Positions 8,411 to 17,071 of a stretch of DNA of 43,710 bases are shown piece after piece. Position numbers and translations under genes: made by a program. Under the pieces are notes generated by a model, which worked only from the letters and a program-made list of their open reading frames with translations, was not told where the DNA came from and did not search any database. Numbering within the stretch: position 1 is the first letter of the stretch; each line of letters begins with the position of its first letter. The stretch is from Planctomycetota bacterium (lineage in GTDB: Bacteria; Planctomycetota; Planctomycetia; Pirellulales; Pirellulaceae): the NCBI GenBank assembly GCA_026692885.1, contig JAPLNJ010000570.1, forward strand, positions 1 through 43,710, read 5' to 3'.

Positions 8411-11296
8411 CTCGTCCGTGGCCAACTCGGGCAGTTCGTCCAGCGGCAGTCCGGCCGCGACAAGCTCCAATCCACACAGCAGCGGCGTACCTGCACGGGC
8501 GGTGAACGTTAGCTCAAGTGTTTCGCTGCAGGTCACGTCCTGGAACTGCTTCACCAAGACGTTCCTCGGCCCGCCGACCTCCGCAAAGATGTCGAGGTCG
8601 CGCAGCAGCGGCTGTCCCTGGAGCGTCACGCTGAAGACCCGCTCTCCCACCCCACGTGTTTCCGGCTCGGTGAAGTACAGCCGCAGCGTGTACCGGCCTG
8701 GCTTCAAACCCGCCAGTCGCAACGAGGTCAAACCTTGCACGCCCGAGCCGGCCACCCACGGCCAGCCCCGCCCGCCGCGGATTCGCAGCGCATGGTGGTA
8801 GAAGTACTCCGGCTTCTCCGGCTGGATCGCGAGTGCCACGACCGGCGACGGACCGCCCACGCTCGGATAGTCCAGCCATAGTGTTCCGGCGGGAGTCATG
8901 CGGACGCCTGGCGCCCCGAAGTTGAGGCCCAGCCGCTGGATCTGCCGGACCGGATCGTCGCTAGTCCGGCCCCAGACGCTCCATTGTTCGTGCGTCGGCG
9001 GCAGACGGACCAAGGCCAGTGAACTCGGCAGCGGGTAACTGCAGGTGCAGCCTTGGTAGTAGTACGGCACGTTCAAGAGTCCGTTGGCCGGAATAATGCT
9101 GTTGGTGCACCCCGACCGCGTACCGCTGATGTGGATCGTACCGCTTTCCAGCCGCTTGTCGTAGAACGCCGCAGTGGCGGAACGCATGGTGTAAACGTAG
9201 CCGTAGTCGAAGCCCCCGTCGCAACCATAGGTCTTGGGAAACGTGCGAGGTTCCGATTGGCCGGTCAGCGGATTGATGCGCTCGCCGGTCTGCGGAGGTG
9301 CCGGACTCCAGGCATATTTCTGCGACGGCGGGCGATACAGGTTGGGCTGCGCTGCCTGCCGATCGACGGCCGGGAAGCGAACATCGGCCGCCGCAGCTTC
9401 TTCGGGCGCGAGTCGGCGCCCCGTGTAGGCGTCCATGTAGACGGGAGCCGTCAGCGCATAGGGCGGTTTCACCTGCGGATAATCCTGCCACGCCTTGTCG
9501 AAAGCCCGCATGACGCCGTCGACAAACATCGGCTGCGGTGCGCGTTTGAAGAGTCCGCACTCGGCGCCGAACCACAGGACTCCCAGCGGTGCCCGGACTT
9601 GCTCATCCAGGCTCGAGGCCCAGTTGCTTGTATAGTTCTGCGTTCCGGGAATCGCCCCTGTGCGGGTCAAGCACACCAGCCCGTCCAAACGCTGGACTTC
9701 GGCTCCGGGCAACTTCAGGTCCTGAACCGCCGCGGCGAACTCCGGCTGTTGGTCAGCGGACGCGAAAAAACAGGCGTGGCCGCCATAGGGACGGAGCGTG
9801 GGAAACACGCGTTGGACCAACGCCTGCTGCGCCGCGCGGCCGGATGGCAGCGGAGCCTCCGAGACGATCAGGCTGGCGAAGTAGGGCGGCAGGCCCGCGG
9901 TCAGCGCATCGCCGGGTCCAATGCTGACGCGGCGTCCGTAGAGGCCCGTTTGATCGAATTGGCGGCGCGCCGTCGCCAGTCGCTCGGCGTTGGTCTCGAA
10001 GGCCACGATCTGCAGATCCGTCTGCAGCGCTAACTCCCTAATCATTCGGCCGCTACCGATACCCAAGGCCAGCGCGTCGCCGTGACGTGCCTGGGTCGCC
10101 GCGACGACCCGCCGCACCTTCTCTGGCCACTCGTCTGCCGGATGCTCCTTGGCCGACACCGGACGGGGGGTGGCCGCTTCCCGCGCCGGACCAGCGCCGA
10201 AGCAGTAGAGTTTGCCGTCGACGGTCACTACGAACAGCTGCCCAGCCGCAGCCAACATCGTGTGGATCTCGCCCTCCACACCGGGCAAGCCATCCTTGAA
10301 GAGGTATTCCCGGCCGCCGACGGTGATCCGTCCGCGCACATCCGACTGGCCCTCGCCAGTCTGCACCTTATCCTCATGTCGTTCCGAGTTGATCCCGCTG
10401 TCGTGGACCAGTTCTTCGGTCGTCGGCGACTCCTCGCCGCGCCGTTTCGCTTGATGGATGGCGGCAAACCAGCCGCCGGGGAAACGTCCGGCCTTCGGCA
10501 ACTCAAAGGACTTCAGTTTGCCGGTGGCCGCATCGAGCCGAGCCGGATAGGCGGTCCCGCACGGCACGACAAGATCACCCGCGTGAACCAACAGATAGCC
10601 TTGGGGCGTCAGTCCGCCCAAAGCCACCGTCCCATGCGGCTGCTGGCCGTACAGGAACCCCGTGCGATCGTTGAGCCACCGCACTTTGCCAGTCTCCGCC
10701 TCTAACGCGTAGATGAAGATGCCTTCGAACGGCCACACGCCGGCAGCAAAGTAGAGGATTCCATCCTGCAATACCGGCCCGCCACGCACCGGCCAGACGG
10801 AGACGAGGCGGCCGTTGCCGAGCAGTTTTCGGTTCGCCGGAACCGCTGCGAATTTCCAACACAGTGCGCCATCCGCCGCGTGGAGGCAGTAGAGGTATCC
10901 GTCGTCCGCTCCGAAGTAGACCTTGTCCTGCCACGCGACCGGCGCAAAGCGAAGCGGGCCGTCGGCGTAGAATCGCCACTTCTCGTCGCCTGTCTGCGTG
11001 TCGAGGGCCGTCAGGCTGTCGTTGCGGGACGAGGCGAGAAACAGTGTCTGCCCCATCACGATCGGCTCATAACCACGATCGAACTGCAAACGCGGACTTG
11101 GAAATGCCGGCTGCAGCGGTGGATACTGGCGCAGCCATCGCAGGGTGAGGTGCTCGGGCAGCGGGTCGCTGGCGTCACCGCGGCGGCCGGCGTCGCATCG
11201 CCACTGGGGCCAATCGGCGGCCTGAGCCGACAGCGGACAAACGGCCACCGCCAAGACGAAGTACACCATGACAAGGCGAGGACGCGATCGGATCAT
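8405..11296 (-). CDS. Secreted PQQ-like propeller fused to Rossmann methyltransferase-like and malectin-like domains
   Basis: Encodes 963 residues. An N-terminal signal peptide (hydrophobic 8-26, ending AQAADW) predicts export. Residues 30-370 form PQQ-like propeller blades with repeats such as LTALDTQTGDEKWRF and LYCLHAADGALCWKF. Residues about 385-545 resemble a class I methyltransferase Rossmann fold: LGIGSGR (411-417), an acidic strand end in IVAFETNAERL, and GDALTAGLP. The last 110 residues or so look like a malectin carbohydrate-binding domain (RYTLRLYFTEPE, then RDLDIFAEVGG). Between these is planctomycete-specific sequence of unknown fold. A methyltransferase fold in an exported protein is unexpected because SAM is cytoplasmic, so it may be a repurposed binding domain. 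No evidence shows that PQQ itself is bound. The GC hairpin at its 3' end is REP-B. Confidence 0.85.
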   Translation of the reverse strand: MIRSRPRLVMVYFVLAVAVCPLSAQAADWPQWRCDAGRRGDASDPLPEHLTLRWLRQYPPLQPAFPSPRLQFDRGYEPIVMGQTLFLASSRNDSLTALDTQTGDEKWRFYADGPLRFAPVAWQDKVYFGADDGYLYCLHAADGALCWKFAAVPANRKLLGNGRLVSVWPVRGGPVLQDGILYFAAGVWPFEGIFIYALEAETGKVRWLNDRTGFLYGQQPHGTVALGGLTPQGYLLVHAGDLVVPCGTAYPARLDAATGKLKSFELPKAGRFPGGWFAAIHQAKRRGEESPTTEELVHDSGINSERHEDKVQTGEGQSDVRGRITVGGREYLFKDGLPGVEGEIHTMLAAAGQLFVVTVDGKLYCFGAGPAREAATPRPVSAKEHPADEWPEKVRRVVAATQARHGDALALGIGSGRMIRELALQTDLQIVAFETNAERLATARRQFDQTGLYGRRVSIGPGDALTAGLPPYFASLIVSEAPLPSGRAAQQALVQRVFPTLRPYGGHACFFASADQQPEFAAAVQDLKLPGAEVQRLDGLVCLTRTGAIPGTQNYTSNWASSLDEQVRAPLGVLWFGAECGLFKRAPQPMFVDGVMRAFDKAWQDYPQVKPPYALTAPVYMDAYTGRRLAPEEAAAADVRFPAVDRQAAQPNLYRPPSQKYAWSPAPPQTGERINPLTGQSEPRTFPKTYGCDGGFDYGYVYTMRSATAAFYDKRLESGTIHISGTRSGCTNSIIPANGLLNVPYYYQGCTCSYPLPSSLALVRLPPTHEQWSVWGRTSDDPVRQIQRLGLNFGAPGVRMTPAGTLWLDYPSVGGPSPVVALAIQPEKPEYFYHHALRIRGGRGWPWVAGSGVQGLTSLRLAGLKPGRYTLRLYFTEPETRGVGERVFSVTLQGQPLLRDLDIFAEVGGPRNVLVKQFQDVTCSETLELTFTARAGTPLLCGLELVAAGLPLDELPELATDEK

Positions 11297-11318
11297 GATC
11301 GTAGCTCCTGATGCTTCT

Positions 11319-11446
11319 CGTTCCCACGCTCCGAGCCTGTGAAGAAATGGGACTGGCTCCGAGCTAGCACCGCGCCAAACCCTGAGAATATGACATCTAG
11401 CGAGGTGCCTGTCCCAATTTCTTCACAGCCTCTCCGCGTGGGAACG
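11319..11446. repeat. Nested inverted repeat upstream of the PQQ-fusion gene
   Basis: Outer arms CGTTCCCACGC and GCGTGGGAACG enclose inner arms CTGTGAAGAAATGGGAC and GTCCCAATTTCTTCACAG. It begins 22 bases upstream of the start at 11296 and ends 61 bases from the stop of the BrkB-family gene, so any promoter for the fusion gene would lie in or beyond it. Confidence 0.75.
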
Positions 11447-11507
11447 CAAGTGTTTCGACGCTCCGCGTCGTCTGCCCAAGGACACAGGGGGAAGTCCCCG
11501 TTCCCCT

Positions 11508-12872
11508 TCAATCCTCCCGCGGTGGCATTGCCGGAGCCACCAACAGCGTGCGCAGGGTGGCGTGGGCCGTCGCGGCCTTCTGCGCCATGCGCAACTGTTC
11601 CAGCAGCCGATGTGAGGCGTCGCCGCCACCATCCCGTTGGGCCGACTGAAAGGCAATCTCCAGGAGTTGATCCAGCGGGATCTCCTCCGGCGGGCGGCGT
11701 AGGGCCACACTCGACTCGGCGTCCGCCACGCGATGCACCATTTCCGCATGTACCAAGCCCGTCAGCAGACGGTCGACCACCGGTTCCGTCAAACCCGTGG
11801 TCCGCGCGATCTGCTCGACCGTCGTCGTCTGTCCTTTCATGAACCCCGCAGCGATCCGTTCCATGATCATGACCACCACGGCCGGATCGATCAGGGCCGA
11901 CTCCCAGCGCCGTTGCTCCTGCAACTCGGCCACTCGACGGCCGTGCAGGTGCTGCAGCGTCGCGCTGACCTGCAGGCCGAACAGCACGGCCAGCCACATC
12001 AGGTACACCCAGAACATGAACAACGGAATCAGGCCCAGCGAACCGTACAGTTGACTGAGCGAGAGGGCTTTTTCGAAGTACAACCCCAGCGTCCGTTTGC
12101 CGATCTCCAGCAGCAGGGCGGCCACCAACGCGCCGACCATCGCCGGTCGCCGATGCACGGCGGTGTTCGGGAACAGCATGTAGACGGCCAGCATCAACAT
12201 CCAGCCCGTGAACAAGCTCCACAGCAGCCCAACGGAGGCCGTCAGCCAGACCTGGGTTTGCAGCCGCGCCAGGTGGTCCTCGAACCAGATATTGGCATAG
12301 GTGCTACACACCACGAGCAGCGGACTGATCGTCAGGACGAACCAGTAGAGCGGCACGCGGCGGATCCAGGGACGGCCTTGCGGCGCCCGGTAGATGGTGT
12401 TGAAGCAATCCTCGACGGTGACCACCAGGCTGATGGCGGAATAAATGGTCAACGCAACGCCTACCCAGCCGATGGCCGCTACGTTGATCTGTTCGGCACG
12501 CAGCACATTGTCTCGCAGCCACACCGCCAGCGTCTGCGTGGCGCCGCCTGTCTCGGCCGGCATGAGGATCTGGATCTTGTGCAGCCCCCCGTATTCCAAC
12601 AGCTCGTCGAGTTGTCCGAGAAACTGCTGTTGCCCGCCGAAACCTTTGACCAGCATCGTGGTCACCACCAGGACGGGCAGCAGTCCGAACAACGTCCGAA
12701 AAGCCAGCGCCGCCGCCATCTCCGAAGCGCGGTCATGCTGCAGTTGGCGGGCACCGAACCGGCCCAAGTCGTACGCTCCCCGGACCGCCATCTGGTAGCG
12801 ATCCAATTCCTGGAGCGGCTGCGTGACGACCCGCTTCAGCCATTGCGTGATGGTTTCCAGTAGTCTCGACAT
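11508..12872 (-). CDS. YihY/BrkB-family inner-membrane protein with C-terminal winged-helix-like domain
   Basis: Encodes 454 residues. The family core has several hydrophobic helices between about residues 50 and 290, with the typical early segment AAALAFRTLFGLLPVLV and the later FMFWVYLMWLAVLFGLQV. Members were once called ribonuclease BN, but that activity belongs to another protein; the true function is unknown, with roles in envelope or transport proposed. After the membrane core, residues about 310-454 are soluble, and VEQIARTTGLTEPVVDRLL suggests a winged-helix module. This gives the protein a cytosolic tail beyond the usual family core. It is on the same strand as the two preceding genes but separated by repeats, so co-transcription is uncertain. 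Confidence 0.87.
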   Translation of the reverse strand: MSRLLETITQWLKRVVTQPLQELDRYQMAVRGAYDLGRFGARQLQHDRASEMAAALAFRTLFGLLPVLVVTTMLVKGFGGQQQFLGQLDELLEYGGLHKIQILMPAETGGATQTLAVWLRDNVLRAEQINVAAIGWVGVALTIYSAISLVVTVEDCFNTIYRAPQGRPWIRRVPLYWFVLTISPLLVVCSTYANIWFEDHLARLQTQVWLTASVGLLWSLFTGWMLMLAVYMLFPNTAVHRRPAMVGALVAALLLEIGKRTLGLYFEKALSLSQLYGSLGLIPLFMFWVYLMWLAVLFGLQVSATLQHLHGRRVAELQEQRRWESALIDPAVVVMIMERIAAGFMKGQTTTVEQIARTTGLTEPVVDRLLTGLVHAEMVHRVADAESSVALRRPPEEIPLDQLLEIAFQSAQRDGGGDASHRLLEQLRMAQKAATAHATLRTLLVAPAMPPRED

Positions 12873-13211
12873 GCCGCCATTGTACCGTTCTCCCGTGTTC
12901 CTGCGACCCCCGGCGGCAATACGCGCTGTCTGGGAAGTTTCGGATGCCGACCGAAAGTCGCCGAATTCGTATAACAGGAAAACCCGGGTTGGGAGGGCGA
13001 GGCTCCTGCCGAGCCGGAGCCGTGGCTGTCATGGACGGCCGACGGCGGCTCGGCAGGAGCCTCGCCCTCCCCTGCCGTTGGCGACCTTGGATTCATCAGA
13101 ATCGCCGCAGCTTCGGTTGCATCTAATGACGGAAACCCGCTACCATGCACATAAGTCCGGCGCCGGCCGAGACCCTTCCTCGCAGGATTCACTTCTCTCA
13201 GGAGACATGGG
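12873..13211. other. Divergent intergenic region dominated by a long palindrome
   Basis: No gene seen. It separates the divergent starts of the BrkB-family gene and the NHL-propeller gene and holds the 25-bp perfect inverted repeat at 12991-13071. An AGGAG ribosome site at 13199-13203 serves the downstream gene. No convincing promoter hexamers could be picked out. Confidence 0.6.
12991..13071. repeat. REP-C palindrome (GGGAGGGCGAGGCTCCTGCC)
   Basis: Perfect 25-bp arms at 12991-13015 and 13047-13071 around a 31-base loop, forming a very stable cruciform or RNA hairpin. A degraded copy lies at 24895-24970, and a related GC-rich string appears in frame inside the DUF5107 gene near 32600-32684. 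Confidence 0.85.
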
Positions 13212-14693
13212 ATGCGTTTCAGCGACTTATGGAAATCGGCTCTGCTCATCTTCGCTTGTACCTTGGTTGCCCACGCTGCGGAAGCTCAGGACTCGGTCTC
13301 GCCGAAGAAACCGGCCGTACCCGCCCGACGGGTCGTCCCCTCATTAGGGCTCACACCCGCGACACCGATCCTCTCCACGGAGCCCGCCCCGGACGCGGAG
13401 AAACCGGAGGCCAAGGATCCCCGGGCCCAGGCCACCCACCAACAAACGGCGATTATCAAGGTGGTCGACGACCAAGGTTCGACGCTGCCCTTGCACACCT
13501 TCTGCTTGGATCAGACCGGACGAATTCTGGCCGGCGTGGGCCAGAAGGAGGGCGAGCTGCGCGTCTTCGATCCCGATGGGAAGTTCCTCAGGGCTTGGAA
13601 GATCCCCGTGCAGCCCGAAGCGGTCAACGTCGGCTCGGATGGGATGGTCTACGTGGCGGGTGGCGGCCAACTACTAAAGTTGGACTGCGAAGGCAAGGTG
13701 TTGCTCCAGAAGGAATCGCCGCACGCGGCTGCGATCAAGACCAACTCCAGCAAGTTGCGGGAAGACGTGATCGCGCAGGCCAAGCAGCGCGCCGAATCGT
13801 TTGCCCAATCCATCAAAGCCTATGAACAGCAAATCGAACGGGTGAAGCAACAGATCGAGAAGCTGTCCGGCAAGAGCGACGAGCAGCCCCAGAATCCGGA
13901 GCAAGCGAACGACGCCGTGAAAAAGGACGCCGAGAAGGAGGAGGCCGCCGAGCAGAAGGCGAAGTCCGAGAAACTCGCAGCTCGGAAGCAACAGCAACTC
14001 GCCAGCCAGAAACGCACGCTGGAAGCCCTGGAAAAACAGGTGGAGGCATTCCAGCAGTACGCGAAACAGATGCCGGCCGAGTTGACCGAAGAACAGATCC
14101 AGAAACAGATCGAGGCCACTTTGCAGGCCAAGCTGCGGATGGTGTCGATCGCGGTCAGCGGCCAGGATGTGTTCGTGACGTGTGCCGCGTTGGTCGGCTA
14201 TGGTTACGAAGTCTGGCGGACGGACGCTCAGTTTGAGACCAGCGAGAAGATCATCGGCGACCTGCGCGGCTGCTGCGGTCAAATGGATGTCCAGGCCAGT
14301 GCGGACGGCGTCTTCGTGGCGGAAAACGCTCGCTACCGAGTGCGCCGTCTTGACCGTGACGGCAAGCCACTGAACGAGTGGGGCAAGAGCGAGCGGGAAG
14401 GTATCGCAGGGTTCAGCAGCTGCTGCAATCCTATGAACGTAGCCTTCGGCCCCGGCGGCGACGTCTATACCTCCGAATCCAACACGGGACGCATCAAGCG
14501 ATTCAGCCCCGCGGGTGAGTTCCTCGGCTGCGTGGGCCAAGTGGACTTGGTGCCCGGCTGCAAGAAGGTCTCGATCGCTGTCAACCACGACGGCAGTCGC
14601 GTGTACATGCTGGACATCACCCGAACCCACATCGTCCTGATGACCAAGAAACCGGTAGCGTCTCCCGAAGCGACCGCCAAAGCGGCGAACTGA
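13212..14693 (+). CDS. Secreted NHL-type propeller with long coiled-coil insert and paired cysteines
   Basis: Encodes 493 residues. Residues 1-25 are a signal peptide (cleavage near AEA-QDS), followed by a Pro-rich linker and NHL-like blades: TFCLDQTGRILAGVG, EAVNVGSDGMVYVAGG. Residues about 180-305 are a highly charged coiled coil rich in K, E, Q and A, inserted within the propeller. Later blades begin with cysteine motifs: GCCGQMDV (C354-C355), SCCNPMNV (C404-C405) and PGCKKVSI (C450), plus C98 and C440. The repeated placement suggests vicinal disulfides or a metal site at equivalent blade positions. The start has AGGAG 8 bases upstream. The next gene, another secreted protein with cysteine motifs, lies 290 bases downstream on the same strand, so a shared extracytoplasmic task is likely. 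The function is not known. Confidence 0.85.
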   Translation: MRFSDLWKSALLIFACTLVAHAAEAQDSVSPKKPAVPARRVVPSLGLTPATPILSTEPAPDAEKPEAKDPRAQATHQQTAIIKVVDDQGSTLPLHTFCLDQTGRILAGVGQKEGELRVFDPDGKFLRAWKIPVQPEAVNVGSDGMVYVAGGGQLLKLDCEGKVLLQKESPHAAAIKTNSSKLREDVIAQAKQRAESFAQSIKAYEQQIERVKQQIEKLSGKSDEQPQNPEQANDAVKKDAEKEEAAEQKAKSEKLAARKQQQLASQKRTLEALEKQVEAFQQYAKQMPAELTEEQIQKQIEATLQAKLRMVSIAVSGQDVFVTCAALVGYGYEVWRTDAQFETSEKIIGDLRGCCGQMDVQASADGVFVAENARYRVRRLDRDGKPLNEWGKSEREGIAGFSSCCNPMNVAFGPGGDVYTSESNTGRIKRFSPAGEFLGCVGQVDLVPGCKKVSIAVNHDGSRVYMLDITRTHIVLMTKKPVASPEATAKAAN

Positions 14694-14724
14694 GTCATGG
14701 CTGAGTGCCGTCCTCGCGACTCAT

Positions 14725-14767
14725 CTCCCCTCGCCCCGGTACTCCGGGGAGAGGGGTCGGGAGTGGG
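14725..14767. repeat. REP-B palindrome, copy 2
   Basis: A CTCGCCCCGGTACTCCGGGGAGAG hairpin, read here in pieces: CTCGCCCCGG, TACT, CCGGGGAGAG. It starts about 30 bases after the TGA of the NHL-propeller gene and is a candidate terminator or processing site. Confidence 0.8.
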
Positions 14768-14797
14768 CTAAAAAAATATGGGTTTCGGAACGGAAAG

Positions 14798-14877
14798 GAC
14801 AAAAAGATTGATGACAAAAAAATGTTCCTTAGGAACACGGGATTCTTCCCATTTTCTTGTCATCAATCTTTTTGTCC
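14798..14877. repeat. AT-rich inverted repeat between two secreted-protein genes
   Basis: Arms GGACAAAAAGATTGATGACA (14798-14817) and TGTCATCAATCTTTTTGTCC (14858-14877) are perfect complements, and near-complementary inner bases extend the stem. Its low GC contrasts sharply with the surrounding DNA, which suggests a foreign element. Confidence 0.8.
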
Positions 14878-14983
14878 ACCGGAACGAAAACAGGATGAAC
14901 TTTGGGTTCAGTCACTTCTCCCGTTTTGTCAGCCCGGGTCGGGGGTGAGGGGTGGATTGTGTAGTAGTGCGAGGATCCCTCTC

Positions 14984-17071
14984 ATGCTTCAATCATGGTT
15001 CGTCAAGACCTGGGTCCTTGCCATCTTGATTATCCTGATCATCCCGGCCGCCCCGGCGCTCGGCGAGGACCCGCCGAAGTGCGGACTGAATATCGTGGTC
15101 ATGGATCCACTGGCCGCACCACTGTCTTGTCCCTGTGTGGAAGGCTACGCCCAACGCAAGTACGAACGCCTGGCCGAGTACCTCGAACGTAAGACGGGGC
15201 AGCGTACGCAAGTCACGTTTGCCGATTCGCTCGCTAAGGTCCGGCAGGGCCACGCCCCACGCCGCATCGACCTGATCATCGGCAAGGATTCGGTCGTCCG
15301 GGCCGATGCGAAAGCGGCAGGTCTTCCAGCCACCGCCGTGGCCAGTTTGACGGGTAAAGACGGCTCGACCACGCAGACGGGGCTGATCGTCGTGCGGGCC
15401 GACTCGCCAGCCAAGCAAGTCAGCGATCTGCAGGGCTACCGCATTTTTTTCGGGACTTCCGAGTCTGCGGAAAAACACGACGCGGCGTTGGAATTGCTAA
15501 AGTCGGCTGGCGTCAAGATCCCGGACAAGGTCGAGACGAGCGCCCAGTGCAGCGAAGGCGCATGCCGTGTCATCGAACTGGGGGCTGGGGTGCGTGCGGC
15601 CGCGGTGATCTCCAGCTACGCGAAGCCGCTGCTGGAAGGCTGCGGCGCTGTCAAGAAAGGCGAATTGCGAGCGATTGGCGAGACCCAGCCGGTGCCGTTC
15701 GTCGTGGCCTACATCACCGACACCGTGTCCGCGACGGATCGCCGCACGATCACCGAGGCCCTGCTGGTCGTGGGCGAAGACTCGGCCTTATGCACATCGC
15801 TCGAAACACTGATCGGCTTCGTGTCGGTAGAAGAACAGCCGGCGAAGACGGCCGGTGCTCACGAGACTTCGACATCCGCCGCGGCGGAGGGTTGGACCGG
15901 ATGGCGGGGGCCACGGCGCGACGGGATCTGCCAGTTCCTGCCCAAGGCTTTGCCCGAGCAGGCCCGCGTCGTTTGGGATCGCAAACTTGCGGGGCCGGGC
16001 TTGGGCGGCATTGCCGCGACGGACAAGGTTGTGATCCTCGGCGATCGGGATCTCGAAAACGTGTGTGACATCTTCCGCTGCTTCAACGCCGCGGACGGCA
16101 CACCGCTCTGGACCGTCCAATATCCGGCCATTGGCAAGCTGGACTACGGCAATACCCCCCGGGCCACTCCGTTGATCCACGACGGATACGCGTATCTGTT
16201 CGGTGCGTTTGGCGACCTGCATTGTGTCCGTTTGGACACGGGCGAGATCCTGTGGATGAAGAACTTGCCGCTGGAGTTCGGCGAGACGACCAAGCTGGTC
16301 TGGGGCACCTGCTCGTCGCCGCTGCTGGCGGACGGCAAACTGATCGTCAATCCGGGCGCCCCGGAGGCCTCGCTCGCGGCCTTGGATCCCGGGACCGGCG
16401 AGGTGGTCTGGCAGACGCCCGGCGGACCCGCCGGCTTTGGTTCCTTGATCGTAGCGACATTTGGCGGTGTACGACAGATCGTCGGACACGACCGCAAGTC
16501 GCTGGGCGGCTGGGAACTGGCGACCGGAAAACGCTGGTGGACGTTGGTGCCGCCCAACGAAGGCGACTTCAACGTCCCCACACCAATTCAGGTCGGTGAC
16601 CGCTTGCTGGTGACCACGGAAAACAACGGCACGCGACTGTATGCCTTCGACCACGAGGGGAAGATTCTCTCCGAGCCTGTCGCTCAGAACGACGACTTGG
16701 CTCCCGACATCAGCACGCCGGTCGTGGTGCACGACCACGTCTATTGCCTTTGGAAGGAGCTGTACTGTCTGGACGTCAAGGCCGGGCTGAAGACGCTGTG
16801 GACCGGTGCCGACAAGGCGTTTCGACATCACGGCGTCATCTTGGCGAGCGACGACCGCCTGCTGGTCATCGGTGCTGGCGGCGAGTTGGTGTTGGTGGAT
16901 GCCTGCAGCACGACCTATGAAGTCGTGTCACGGCTGCGCGTCTTCGACGACGGCTCGACGGACAGCTACTCGCACCCCGCCCTGGTCGGACGCCGCCTCT
17001 ACCTCCGCGGCGAAACGGCGTTGGTGTGCTTAGAGATTGGCTGCGGTCCTAGAGTCAGCGGCCAGAAATAG
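14984..17071 (+). CDS. Secreted PhnD-like binding domain fused to PQQ-like propeller
   Basis: Encodes 695 residues from the ATG at 14984, chosen because a signal anchor (WVLAILIILIIPAAPALG, residues 10-27) follows directly. Residues about 34-285 resemble the phosphate/phosphonate-type periplasmic binding fold (PhnD family): YERLAEYLERKTGQ (60-73), RIDLIIGKDSV, and a second-lobe VSDLQGYRIFFG. It carries unusual cysteines: C33, C49-P-C51, C189-SEGA-C194, C220. Residues about 303-690 are a PQQ-like propeller beginning WTGWRGPRRDG, with blades such as LHCVRLDTGEILW and LAALDPGTGEVVWQ. No transporter genes adjoin, so the binding domain probably senses or presents a ligand rather than feeding an ABC importer. 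The ligand is unknown, and phosphonate binding should not be assumed. Confidence 0.83.
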   Translation: MLQSWFVKTWVLAILIILIIPAAPALGEDPPKCGLNIVVMDPLAAPLSCPCVEGYAQRKYERLAEYLERKTGQRTQVTFADSLAKVRQGHAPRRIDLIIGKDSVVRADAKAAGLPATAVASLTGKDGSTTQTGLIVVRADSPAKQVSDLQGYRIFFGTSESAEKHDAALELLKSAGVKIPDKVETSAQCSEGACRVIELGAGVRAAAVISSYAKPLLEGCGAVKKGELRAIGETQPVPFVVAYITDTVSATDRRTITEALLVVGEDSALCTSLETLIGFVSVEEQPAKTAGAHETSTSAAAEGWTGWRGPRRDGICQFLPKALPEQARVVWDRKLAGPGLGGIAATDKVVILGDRDLENVCDIFRCFNAADGTPLWTVQYPAIGKLDYGNTPRATPLIHDGYAYLFGAFGDLHCVRLDTGEILWMKNLPLEFGETTKLVWGTCSSPLLADGKLIVNPGAPEASLAALDPGTGEVVWQTPGGPAGFGSLIVATFGGVRQIVGHDRKSLGGWELATGKRWWTLVPPNEGDFNVPTPIQVGDRLLVTTENNGTRLYAFDHEGKILSEPVAQNDDLAPDISTPVVVHDHVYCLWKELYCLDVKAGLKTLWTGADKAFRHHGVILASDDRLLVIGAGGELVLVDACSTTYEVVSRLRVFDDGSTDSYSHPALVGRRLYLRGETALVCLEIGCGPRVSGQK

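Noticed and set aside
8405..11296. PQQ-dependent alcohol dehydrogenase
   Set aside because: Only structural propeller blades are visible; no catalytic Asp/Cys-Cys features of quinoprotein dehydrogenases were found, and the domain order differs.
11733..12863. 376-residue open frame opposite the BrkB-family gene
   Set aside because: Shadow frame in high-GC DNA; His/Gln/Arg-rich with no domain, while the minus strand encodes a clear membrane protein.
14984..17071. Phosphonate ABC transporter binding protein
   Set aside because: No permease or ATPase gene is adjacent and the domain is fused to a propeller, so transport is unlikely.
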